DNA of 64,000 nt from Haloprofundus salinisoli (GTDB taxonomy: Archaea; Halobacteriota; Halobacteria; Halobacteriales; Haloferacaceae), in the NCBI RefSeq assembly GCF_020097815.1, contig NZ_CP083663.1:1302001-1366000 (forward strand). The letters run 5' to 3'. A program made the translations under genes and the position numbers. Below, piece by piece: positions 42,562 through 49,388 of this stretch (within the stretch, counting starts at the first letter, position 1; each line of letters begins with the position of its first letter). The notes under the pieces are model-generated. The model ran no database searches and was not told the DNA's origin. It saw only the letters and a list, made by a program, of their open reading frames with translations.

Positions 42562-44109
42562 ATGAGCGACGAGTCTCCCGCGAACGTGTTGTTCGTGGTG
42601 ATGGACACGGTTCGGAAAGACCACCTGACGCCGTACGGCTACGATAAACCCACGACGCCCGGTCTCGAATCGTTCGCCGAAGAGGCGATGGTGTTCGACC
42701 AAGCCGTCGCTCCCGCGCCGTGGACGCTCCCCGTCCACGCGTCGATGTTCACCGGGATGTATCCGAGTCGCCACGGCGCAGACCAGGAGACGCCGTACCT
42801 CGACAACGTGACGACGCTCGCGGAGACGCTGTCCGCGGCCGGCTACGACACGGCCTGTTACTCCTCGAACGCGTGGATTACGCCGTACACCCACCTCACC
42901 GACGGCTTCGACGACCAGAACAACTTCTTCGAGGTGATGCCCGGCGACCTCCTCTCGGGGCCGCTGGCGAAGGCGTGGAAGACGCTCAACGACAACGAAC
43001 GCCTGCGTGCGGTCGCCGACAAGCTGGTGAGCCTCGGCAACACAGCTCACGAGTACCTCGCCGACGGCGAAGGCGCAGACTCGAAGACGCCCGCCGTCAT
43101 CGACCAGACGATGGAGTTCATCGAGGAGAGCGACCGGTCGTTCGCCTTCATCAACCTGATGGACGCCCACCTCCCGTACCACCCGCCGAAGGAGTACAAG
43201 CGAAAGTTCGCCCCCGGCGTCGACTCCACCGAACTCTGCCAGAACTCCAAGGAGTACAACTCCGGCGCACGCGACATCACCGACAGCGAGTGGGAGGACA
43301 TCCGCGGGCTGTACGACGCCGAGATAGCGCACATCGACGACCAGCTCACCCGACTGTTCGACTGGCTGAAAGAGACCGGCCGGTGGGACGACACGATGGT
43401 CGTCGTCTGCGCCGACCACGGCGAACTCCACGGCGAACACGACCTGTACGGCCACGAGTTCTGCCTGTACGACCCGCTCATCAACGTCCCGTTGCTGGTG
43501 AAGCACCCGGAACTCGGCACGGGTCGCCGCGACGACCAGGTCGAGTTGGTCGACCTCTATCACACCGTGTTGGACGCGCTCGACGTCGAAGGCGGCACGC
43601 CGGCGTCGCCCGGCGAGGACGTGGTCGCCCGCGACCGGACCCGCTCGTTGCTCTCGGCGTCGTACCGCGAGTTCGCCGAGGCCGACTCGCCGGACCCCGG
43701 TCAGAAAGGGTCGCCCGACGGCGAGTACGCGTTCGTCGAGTACTCGCGTCCCATCGTCGAACTCAAACAACTGGAGGAGAAGGCGAAAGCCGGCGGCATC
43801 ACGCTCCCGAAGGACTCCCGTTTCTACTCGCGGATGCGTGCGGCTCGCCGACCCGACGCGAAGTACGTCCGCATCGACCGCATCCCCAACGAGGCGTACC
43901 GCCTCGACGAGGACCCCGGAGAGTTGACGAACCTCGCCGGCAAGGGCGACGAGAAAATCGAGGCCGCAGAACAGGCGCTCGCCCGCTTCGAGGAGGCCGC
44001 CGGCGGTGCCTGGACCGGCGAAGACGACGTCGAGGTGACCGACGACGCGCTCGACGACATGGACGAGACGACCCAGGACCGCCTCCGCGACCTGGGGTAC
44101 ATGGAGTAG
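42562..44109 (+). CDS. Alkaline-phosphatase-superfamily enzyme (sulfatase-like) with Thr nucleophile
   Basis: 515 aa. The N-terminal VVMDTVRKDHLTPYGYDKPT gives the metal-binding aspartate, and the nucleophile region PAPWTLPVHASMFTGMYP has Thr55 where sulfatases have Cys or Ser for formylglycine. The second metal site (VVCADHGELHGEHDLYGHEF) is intact. Without the Cys/Ser it is more likely a phosphatase or phosphotransferase than a sulfatase. The substrate is unknown. No membrane segment is seen. Confidence 0.82.
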   Translation: MSDESPANVLFVVMDTVRKDHLTPYGYDKPTTPGLESFAEEAMVFDQAVAPAPWTLPVHASMFTGMYPSRHGADQETPYLDNVTTLAETLSAAGYDTACYSSNAWITPYTHLTDGFDDQNNFFEVMPGDLLSGPLAKAWKTLNDNERLRAVADKLVSLGNTAHEYLADGEGADSKTPAVIDQTMEFIEESDRSFAFINLMDAHLPYHPPKEYKRKFAPGVDSTELCQNSKEYNSGARDITDSEWEDIRGLYDAEIAHIDDQLTRLFDWLKETGRWDDTMVVVCADHGELHGEHDLYGHEFCLYDPLINVPLLVKHPELGTGRRDDQVELVDLYHTVLDALDVEGGTPASPGEDVVARDRTRSLLSASYREFAEADSPDPGQKGSPDGEYAFVEYSRPIVELKQLEEKAKAGGITLPKDSRFYSRMRAARRPDAKYVRIDRIPNEAYRLDEDPGELTNLAGKGDEKIEAAEQALARFEEAAGGAWTGEDDVEVTDDALDDMDETTQDRLRDLGYME

Positions 44110-44127
44110 CGGAGTCGGCGTCGAACG

Positions 44128-45024
44128 TCAACGCAGCCCTCGCTCCGTTTCCCAAGCCCGCAACAGCGCCGCGAGCGTGCGGTTCGTCGGCACGTCGAGT
44201 CGGTGGCGCTCGGCGCGGGCGACGACCTCCCCCGAGATGGCGTCGACTTCGGTTCGCCGGCCGGCGTCGACGTCTTGGAGCATCGACGACCGGTTCTCCG
44301 CCGTCGCGTCGACGACTCTGTCGAGCGTCGCCAGCGCGCGTCGGGTCGGAACCGAGACGCCTTCCGCGCGGGCGACGCGCGCCGTCTCGCGGGTCGCGCT
44401 CCGGGCCACGTCGGCCGCGTCGCCGTCGGCGAGCGCACCGTTTTCGACCCGCGCGAGCGCCGTCACGGCGTTGATACCGGCGTTGACCGCGAGTTTCGTC
44501 CACCGACGCCGCGGCATGTCAGTGGCGACGAGCGTCTCGATACCGGCGACGCGGAACGCCCGCCCGACGCGTTCGGCGAGCGGGTCGGTGCCAACGTCGA
44601 GCGACCCGAGGACGATTCGTCCAACACCCGTACACTCGACGTGACCGGGTTCGAGCAGTCGTGCACCGTAGGTCGCCGTGCCGGCGAGCACGGGGGCGTC
44701 GAGTTTTTCGTCGAGCACCTCCTCCGTGAGGCCGTTCTGCAGCGAGAGCACGGCGTCGAACTCGCCGGTCGCAAGCGCCTCGGCCGCGTCGGCGGTGTCG
44801 AACGCCTTCACCGTCACGAGCGCGAGGTCGGCAGCGAGACCCGTGCCGTCGGTCGTCGCGTCGGGGGCGGTGTCCGCGTCGACCGCACCCGAGATTCGAA
44901 GTCCCGCCTCGCGGACGCGACTCGCGTGCGGGTCGCGGGCGACGAGCGTCACGTCGTGGACGCGCGCGAGCAACCCGCCGACGAGACTGCCGAGACTTCC
45001 AGCACCGAAGACGACGACGTCCAT
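44128..45024 (-). CDS. panE: 2-dehydropantoate 2-reductase (ketopantoate reductase)
   Basis: 298 aa. VFGAGSLGSLVGGLLARVHD is the NADP-binding N-terminus. RRRWTKLAVNAGINAVTAL contains the catalytic lysine and the Asn-rich conserved block. It reduces ketopantoate to pantoate in coenzyme A synthesis. Other members of the family reduce alternative keto acids, so the substrate is inferred. It converges with the sulfatase-like gene. Confidence 0.88.
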   Translation of the reverse strand: MDVVVFGAGSLGSLVGGLLARVHDVTLVARDPHASRVREAGLRISGAVDADTAPDATTDGTGLAADLALVTVKAFDTADAAEALATGEFDAVLSLQNGLTEEVLDEKLDAPVLAGTATYGARLLEPGHVECTGVGRIVLGSLDVGTDPLAERVGRAFRVAGIETLVATDMPRRRWTKLAVNAGINAVTALARVENGALADGDAADVARSATRETARVARAEGVSVPTRRALATLDRVVDATAENRSSMLQDVDAGRRTEVDAISGEVVARAERHRLDVPTNRTLAALLRAWETERGLR

Positions 45025-45093
45025 ACCACCCCTCTCGGAGCGGGCGACAAAAAGGCGGTCAGTCCGCGGTTCGGCCGTGGGCCGGCGGCGAAC

Positions 45094-45423
45094 TCAGTCC
45101 TCGGTCCAGTAGTAGAGGTCCTCTTTCGGCGTCCCGCAGTTGGGACACTGGTCCGGGAGGCCGTCGCCAATCTCGCCCATCTCACCGCACTCGGTGCAGC
45201 GCCACATCAGATGCGCTTCTCCCCAATCGTGTCCGGAGCGAGCGTGTTCGATGCTCATCGCCTCCAATCCCTCGCGCATCGAGACGTAGAAGCCCGCGTT
45301 GTCGAACCCGCGGATGGTGCCGAGTTCGGTGCCCTCGTCGTCGTACACCACCTTACCGAGGCTGAGCCGTTCGATTTCGTTGTCCGAGACGTCGTCCGGG
45401 GTCTCTCCACTGTCTCCAACCAT
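45094..45423 (-). CDS. Rubredoxin-like zinc-ribbon protein
   Basis: 109 aa from the ATG at 45423. An N-terminal beta domain (LGKVVYDDEGTELGTIRGFD) of PRC-barrel look is followed by a C-terminal zinc-ribbon, CTECGEMGEIGDGLPDQCPN with a second knuckle CPNCG, and the ending EDLYYWTED. I recall this as a haloarchaeal DUF7130-type rubredoxin-like protein. It probably binds a single Fe or Zn. The longer start at 45582 is rejected because it adds a basic low-quality stretch. Confidence 0.8.
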   Translation of the reverse strand: MVGDSGETPDDVSDNEIERLSLGKVVYDDEGTELGTIRGFDNAGFYVSMREGLEAMSIEHARSGHDWGEAHLMWRCTECGEMGEIGDGLPDQCPNCGTPKEDLYYWTED

Positions 45424-45560
45424 ACACGGAATTTCGACGCCGAGGGGGATAAAATTCCGTACCGACGCGGAGACCGAATGACCGTGGTCGCGTCGTCGCG
45501 GTCGCTTCGCCGCGGTCGCTCGTCGGAGGATGGAGCCGCGAACGGGCCACCGTCCACGGG

Positions 45561-46403
45561 TTACTCGGGTGGCGCGTCCCACTCCTCGCCGTCGTCCTGC
45601 GGATCGTAGCCGACCGTTTCACGGGCGTGGTCGAGATCGTCGAGCCACCGCCGCTGGTTCCCGCTCACGCCGTAGAACTGGTCCCACTCGACGGTGTCGT
45701 CACGGAGACAGCAGTCGACCAACTGCGCGAGGTCGCGGCGCGACTGCCACAGCCCCTTGAGTCGGGCGATCTGCTCCTCGTAGGCGTCGCTGCCGCGCTC
45801 CCACCGGCCCTCCTCGACACCGCGTTCGGCGTCGCCGTAGGGGTGGTCGTACGCCGGTGCGCGGACGGAGCCGATTCGGAGCGCGTAGAACCGGATGCCG
45901 TGGGCCTCCGCGGCCAGCCGACCGAGGTCCTCGCCGTAGCTCTTGGTCAGCCCGTAGCGCGAGTCCGGGCGGTGCGGTTCGGCGTGGTCGGTTCTCACGC
46001 CTCGGTCGTGGTAGACACCGGGCGCGTTCCGCACCTCGACCATGCCGACGGCGTGGTTCGAGGAGGCGAAGACGATGCTGTCGAGGTCGGCGTCGACGGC
46101 CGCCTCGTAGACGTTGTGCAGCGCTTCGAGGTTGTCCGAAAGCGGGGTCGACCAGCCGAGTTCGCGCGAGTCGGGACCGCCGGTTCCGGGTACGAGCGCC
46201 AGATGGACGACGGCGTCCTGCCCGTCGAAGTGGGGGCGAATCGCGTCGTAGTCGCGCACGTCGGCGACGACGCTCTCGTGTTGACCCTCGTCGTCTCCGG
46301 TTTCGACGTCGAGCAGCGTGAACTCGTACTCGTCGCTGTCGCCGAGGTGGTCGGTTATCGCCGACCCGACGACGCCGTGGCCGCCGGTGATGAGCACGTC
46401 CAT
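45561..46403 (-). CDS. NAD-dependent epimerase-family dehydrogenase, Azf-like
   Basis: 280 aa. VLITGGHGVVGSAITDHLGD is the Rossmann loop, FASSNHAVGMVEVRNAPGVY and the catalytic Y-x-x-x-K in SRYGLTKSYGE follow. The pattern YDHPYGDAERGVEEGRWERG closely recalls haloarchaeal Azf, the NAD-dependent glucose-6-phosphate dehydrogenase of the oxidative pentose phosphate pathway. Another SDR specificity cannot be excluded. A tandem 20-bp imperfect repeat lies downstream at about 46450-46495. Confidence 0.75.
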   Translation of the reverse strand: MDVLITGGHGVVGSAITDHLGDSDEYEFTLLDVETGDDEGQHESVVADVRDYDAIRPHFDGQDAVVHLALVPGTGGPDSRELGWSTPLSDNLEALHNVYEAAVDADLDSIVFASSNHAVGMVEVRNAPGVYHDRGVRTDHAEPHRPDSRYGLTKSYGEDLGRLAAEAHGIRFYALRIGSVRAPAYDHPYGDAERGVEEGRWERGSDAYEEQIARLKGLWQSRRDLAQLVDCCLRDDTVEWDQFYGVSGNQRRWLDDLDHARETVGYDPQDDGEEWDAPPE

Positions 46404-46500
46404 ACGCTATCACTGACGTAGCCGGTCATAGTCTCTCGGGCAGAGGGTAGGGAGAAATCGGGCAGAGAGCCAGAGAGAAATCGAGCAGGGGGCCGAGTGT

Positions 46501-47958
46501 TCAATCGCCGGTGACGCCGAGTTCGGTGGCGAGGCGAGCCATCGGTTCGGTGTCGAACTCGCCGACCAGGTCGGTGTAGTCGACGTGCCCGGTCCGCGAC
46601 TGGTACTCCTCGGCGAGCGCCAGCACGGTCGCGTCGTCGTACGCGCGCCCGACGATTTCGATTGCGGTCGGGAGGTTCCGCTCGCCGAAGCCGTTCGGCA
46701 CGGAGACGCCGGGCAGTCCCGCGACGTTCGACGCCGCGCCCATCGAGGTGCTACTGAACTCGGCGAAGTAGTCGACGAACGGCGACCCGAGGGGGCTGGC
46801 GACCGTCGCCCGCGTCGGGACGACGACGGCGTCGTACGGTGCGAGCGTCTCGTCCAGTTCGCGCTGTGCGATAGTCCGGACGCGGTTCGCCGTGATGTAA
46901 TCCTCCGCGAGGACAGCCTGCTGGGCGTAGCCGCCGATTCGGGAGGCCTCGTTCGTCAGGTCGAGCGCGTCGCCGCGGGCGACGAACTCCGCGAACGCCG
47001 ACGCCGACTCGGCGTCGATGACGGTGCCCGCGACGGATGCGTACGGGATATCGGGTAGCGAGATTTCCTCGACGTCGGCGAACTCCGAGAACGTCTCCAC
47101 CGACTGCCGGTAGTTCTCACGGACGGCCGGTTGTTCGTTCTCGCCTGCGCTCGACAGCACGGCGATTCTGACGTTTCCTCGCAGGCGGGCAGGCGGCTTC
47201 GCAGGGGGACGCTCGGTCGTACTCGGGTCGCGCTCGTCGGCCCCGGCGATGGCTCGGTAAACGAGGTCACACCCCCGCGCGGAGCGACAGAGCGGTCCGA
47301 GTTTGTCCATCGTGTACGACAGCGCCATCGCGCCGTGCCGACTCACCCGGCCGTACGTCGGTCGGAAGCCTGCGATACCGCTGAACGCCGCCGGCGTGGT
47401 GATAGAGCCGAACGTCTCGCTGCCGACGGCGAAGCCGACGAGTCCGGCCGCGACGGCCGCGCCGGGACCGCTGGAGGAACCGCCGGCCCACGCATCGGTG
47501 TTCCACGGATTGGCCGTCGGGCCGGTGAAGGTAGCGTCCGCCGAATCGTAGACGAAGCCGCCGGCGAGTTCTATCATCGCCAACTTCGCGACGAGAACCG
47601 CGCCGGCCTCGTCGAGACGCTCGACGACCGTCGCGTCGTAGTCGAACCCCTGGTCTCGGAGCGGGGCGGCGCCCCACGTCGTCGGGTAACCCTCCGCGGC
47701 CAGCAGATCTTTCGCGCCGTACGGAACGCCGAGCAGCGGTCGGTCCTCACCTCCGCCGTTCGACAGTTTCTCGTCCGCCCGGTCGGCCGCCTCCAGCGCG
47801 CGCTCCTCGGTCACGGTGACGACGGCGTTCAGGTCGTCGCCGACGGTGCGCAGTCGCTCGATGTACGCCTCGGTCAGCTCGCGGGAGGTGAACTCGCCGT
47901 TTCGGAGCCCCTCGCCGAGTTCTTCGACGGTCGAGAAAAGAGTCGCTTCGTCGACCAT
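46501..47958 (-). CDS. Amidase-family hydrolase
   Basis: 485 aa. The amidase signature set is present: the lysine in VPYGAKDLLAAEGYPTTWGA, the glycine-serine-rich loop GGSSSGPGAAVAAGLVGFAV and the cis-Ser region GSETFGSITTPAAFSG. GatA-like and urea/formamide amidases share it; no partner GatB is present. ATG at 47958 overlaps the stop of the upstream Tat protein gene by one base, so they are co-translated. A GTG one codon earlier is possible. Confidence 0.88.
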   Translation of the reverse strand: MVDEATLFSTVEELGEGLRNGEFTSRELTEAYIERLRTVGDDLNAVVTVTEERALEAADRADEKLSNGGGEDRPLLGVPYGAKDLLAAEGYPTTWGAAPLRDQGFDYDATVVERLDEAGAVLVAKLAMIELAGGFVYDSADATFTGPTANPWNTDAWAGGSSSGPGAAVAAGLVGFAVGSETFGSITTPAAFSGIAGFRPTYGRVSRHGAMALSYTMDKLGPLCRSARGCDLVYRAIAGADERDPSTTERPPAKPPARLRGNVRIAVLSSAGENEQPAVRENYRQSVETFSEFADVEEISLPDIPYASVAGTVIDAESASAFAEFVARGDALDLTNEASRIGGYAQQAVLAEDYITANRVRTIAQRELDETLAPYDAVVVPTRATVASPLGSPFVDYFAEFSSTSMGAASNVAGLPGVSVPNGFGERNLPTAIEIVGRAYDDATVLALAEEYQSRTGHVDYTDLVGEFDTEPMARLATELGVTGD

Positions 47959-48359
47959 CACTCCTCACCTCGGTACGGTTCGAAGGTGTACGCCGGGTCG
48001 GTGGTGTACGCGAGATCGAACTCGGCGGCGGCCTCGCCGGAGGCGAGAATTCCCGCGATGCGCGTGCGGACGGCGTCGAGTTGGTCGTCGCTCAGCTGGT
48101 CGCCGTAGTTCGCCTCGACGTACGCGAGGAGCGCGTCGGTTCCGACCGGGACGTCTTCTTGCTGAGCGGCCGTGTCGGCGTCGGTCGGGCCGCCGTCGGG
48201 GGTGTCGCCGTCGTCGTCCAGTGCGGCGGCCGACTCCGCGGAACCGAGAAAGCCCGCGGCCGCGAGTGCGCCTAGCACCGTCCGTCGTCGGAGTCCGGTC
48301 GTCTTTTGCTCGTAATCGCGTTCGCGTGTCGTGTACGTCGGGTCGTGATAGTTTCTCAT
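47958..48359 (-). CDS. Tat-signal small protein paired with the amidase
   Basis: 133 aa from the ATG at 48359. RRRTVLGALAAAGFLGSAES is a Tat signal preceded by a 28-residue head. The mature part (ALLAYVEANYGDQLSDDQLD, then DLAYTTDPAYTFEPYRGEE) is a short helical domain resembling subunit-3-type proteins of gluconate dehydrogenase. It shares a translation overlap with the amidase and may guide or anchor it, though the amidase itself has no visible signal. The TTG at 48374 is not needed. Confidence 0.75.
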   Translation of the reverse strand: MRNYHDPTYTTRERDYEQKTTGLRRRTVLGALAAAGFLGSAESAAALDDDGDTPDGGPTDADTAAQQEDVPVGTDALLAYVEANYGDQLSDDQLDAVRTRIAGILASGEAAAEFDLAYTTDPAYTFEPYRGEE

Positions 48360-48374
48360 GCGTGTCGTTGACAA

Positions 48375-48697
48375 TCACGATTAGGAGCTATTAGAGTTAT
48401 TCTTGTGTCGGCAGAAAATTAAGTTATAGCTGAGTGTTCGCGTCACTGGACAGTCGACGCGGCGTGACGACGTGTCTCCGAGAGGAGGATGGAGTAGGTC
48501 GCAGAGAACGTTTCGGAGAGGAGAACCGAGCGCTACCGAACCCGAGAGCGAGTGTCTCGACGCCCTGCGCTGTGAGGACTCCACTGTTGAACGTCCTCTC
48601 CCATGGCGTTTCGTTCGCGGGATAGAAAATCGGGCGGCGGGCCGCCGAAACGGATAGGTAAGCCGCGACGAGTAGTTTCGGCGGGAGATGTATTCGA
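48375..48697. other. Intergenic region before the RDD gene
   Basis: About 320 bp between the divergent Tat/amidase operon and the RDD gene. The first 60 bp are AT-rich and probably hold the Tat-operon promoter. The rest has short imperfect inverted repeats (such as CGGGCGGCGGGCCGCCG at about 48631) and no supported gene. Confidence 0.4.
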
Positions 48698-49126
48698 ATG
48701 CGTTCGGTTAGAATGCACCGCGAACTCGAAGCGGCGGGAGTCCGACGACGGGCGGTCGCGTACCTCGTGGACCTGCTCCTCGTCGGCGGCGGCGTGCTCG
48801 GCGTAGTGAATCGGTCGGACCGTTCGCTCGGAAAGCGAGTACTGGCGTTCGGACTCCTCGCAACGATCGTCGGATTGCTCTATCACGTCGCGTTCGAAGG
48901 GAGTCGGGGGAGAACCGTCGGTAAAGCGGCCGTCGGCATCGTCGTCGTCGAAGCCGACGGAGCTCGATGCACCTACCGGGCCGCCGGGATTCGAACCGCA
49001 CTCCGCTTCGTGGATTGGCTCCCGGTCGGCTACGTCGCCGGCGTCCTCAGCATCCGTCTCACCGAACGAGGTCAACGTCTCGGGGACCTCGCGGCGAACA
49101 CGGTCGTGGTGAGGGGGCGACGGTAG
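48698..49126 (+). CDS. RDD-family membrane protein
   Basis: 142 aa. RRRAVAYLVDLLLVGGGVLG carries the R...D signature of the first helix, and GRTVGKAAVGIVVVEADGAR the family motif. GDLAANTVVVRGRR closes it. There are about three membrane helices. RDD proteins are of unknown function, with sodium/proton antiport proposed for a few. An alternative start at 48713 loses five residues. It converges with the polC-region remnants. Confidence 0.82.
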   Translation: MRSVRMHRELEAAGVRRRAVAYLVDLLLVGGGVLGVVNRSDRSLGKRVLAFGLLATIVGLLYHVAFEGSRGRTVGKAAVGIVVVEADGARCTYRAAGIRTALRFVDWLPVGYVAGVLSIRLTERGQRLGDLAANTVVVRGRR

Positions 49127-49139
49127 TACGTGGCTGAAC

Positions 49140-49247
49140 GGGCCGCACGGCATCCTTCGAATCGGCGGCCGCGATGCGGGCTCTGACCCCGTGGACGAGC
49201 CGCTGACCGCCCTCGGGCCGACGCTCTGTCTCGTCGGTTACCGCCAT
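49140..49247 (-). pseudogene. Possible truncated gene start downstream of polC
   Basis: An ATG at 49247 opens MAVTDETERRPEGGQRLVHG followed by VRARIAAADSKDAVR with good haloarchaeal codon use. After about 36 codons the frame runs into the 3' end of the RDD gene and loses this quality. It begins 23 bp after the stop of the polC tail copy. It may be the 5' stump of a gene once downstream of polC. Confidence 0.3.
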
Positions 49248-49269
49248 CGACGCGTCGAAGCACGTTCGC

Positions 49270-49311
49270 TTACATGAAGTCCGCGATGCCGCTCTGTTTG
49301 TTCTTATCGTT
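49270..49311 (-). repeat. 42-bp echo of the polC 3' end
   Basis: Thirteen codons plus stop (NDKNKQSGIADFM) of polC recur here, 119 bp beyond the true end (49389-49430). Four of 42 bases differ: GAC/GAT, AGT/AGC, GGT/GGC and stop TGA/TAA, so all differences are silent. Homology ends sharply before the first Asn codon. Confidence 0.9.
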
Positions 49312-49324
49312 CTGCGACCACCTT

Positions 49325-49388
49325 TTTACTCCTCAGGCCGCGCTTCGCGCCGCCTTCGTCGCAAAAATCTGGACCAAAAAGGAGTAAA
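49325..49388. repeat. Spacer with 9-bp inverted repeats between polC and its tail copy
   Basis: TTTACTCCT (49325-49333) and AGGAGTAAA (49380-49388) are inverted and flank 46 bp that include GC-rich inverted sequence (CGCGCTTCGCGCCG) and AAAAATC/ACCAAAAA tracts. On the minus strand the T tracts just after the polC stop may serve as terminator. The arrangement looks like a small element inserted between the two tail copies. Confidence 0.5.

Noticed and set aside
45053-45105. Possible tail echo of the rubredoxin-like gene
   Set aside because: The best match is 11 of 12 bases with an amino-acid-changing difference. It is not distinguishable from chance.
46450-46495. Imperfect 20-bp tandem repeat (GAGAAATCGGGCAG and variant) after the Azf-like gene region
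   Set aside because: It is short, low-complexity and between two convergent or adjacent genes with no promoter context, so I give it no function.
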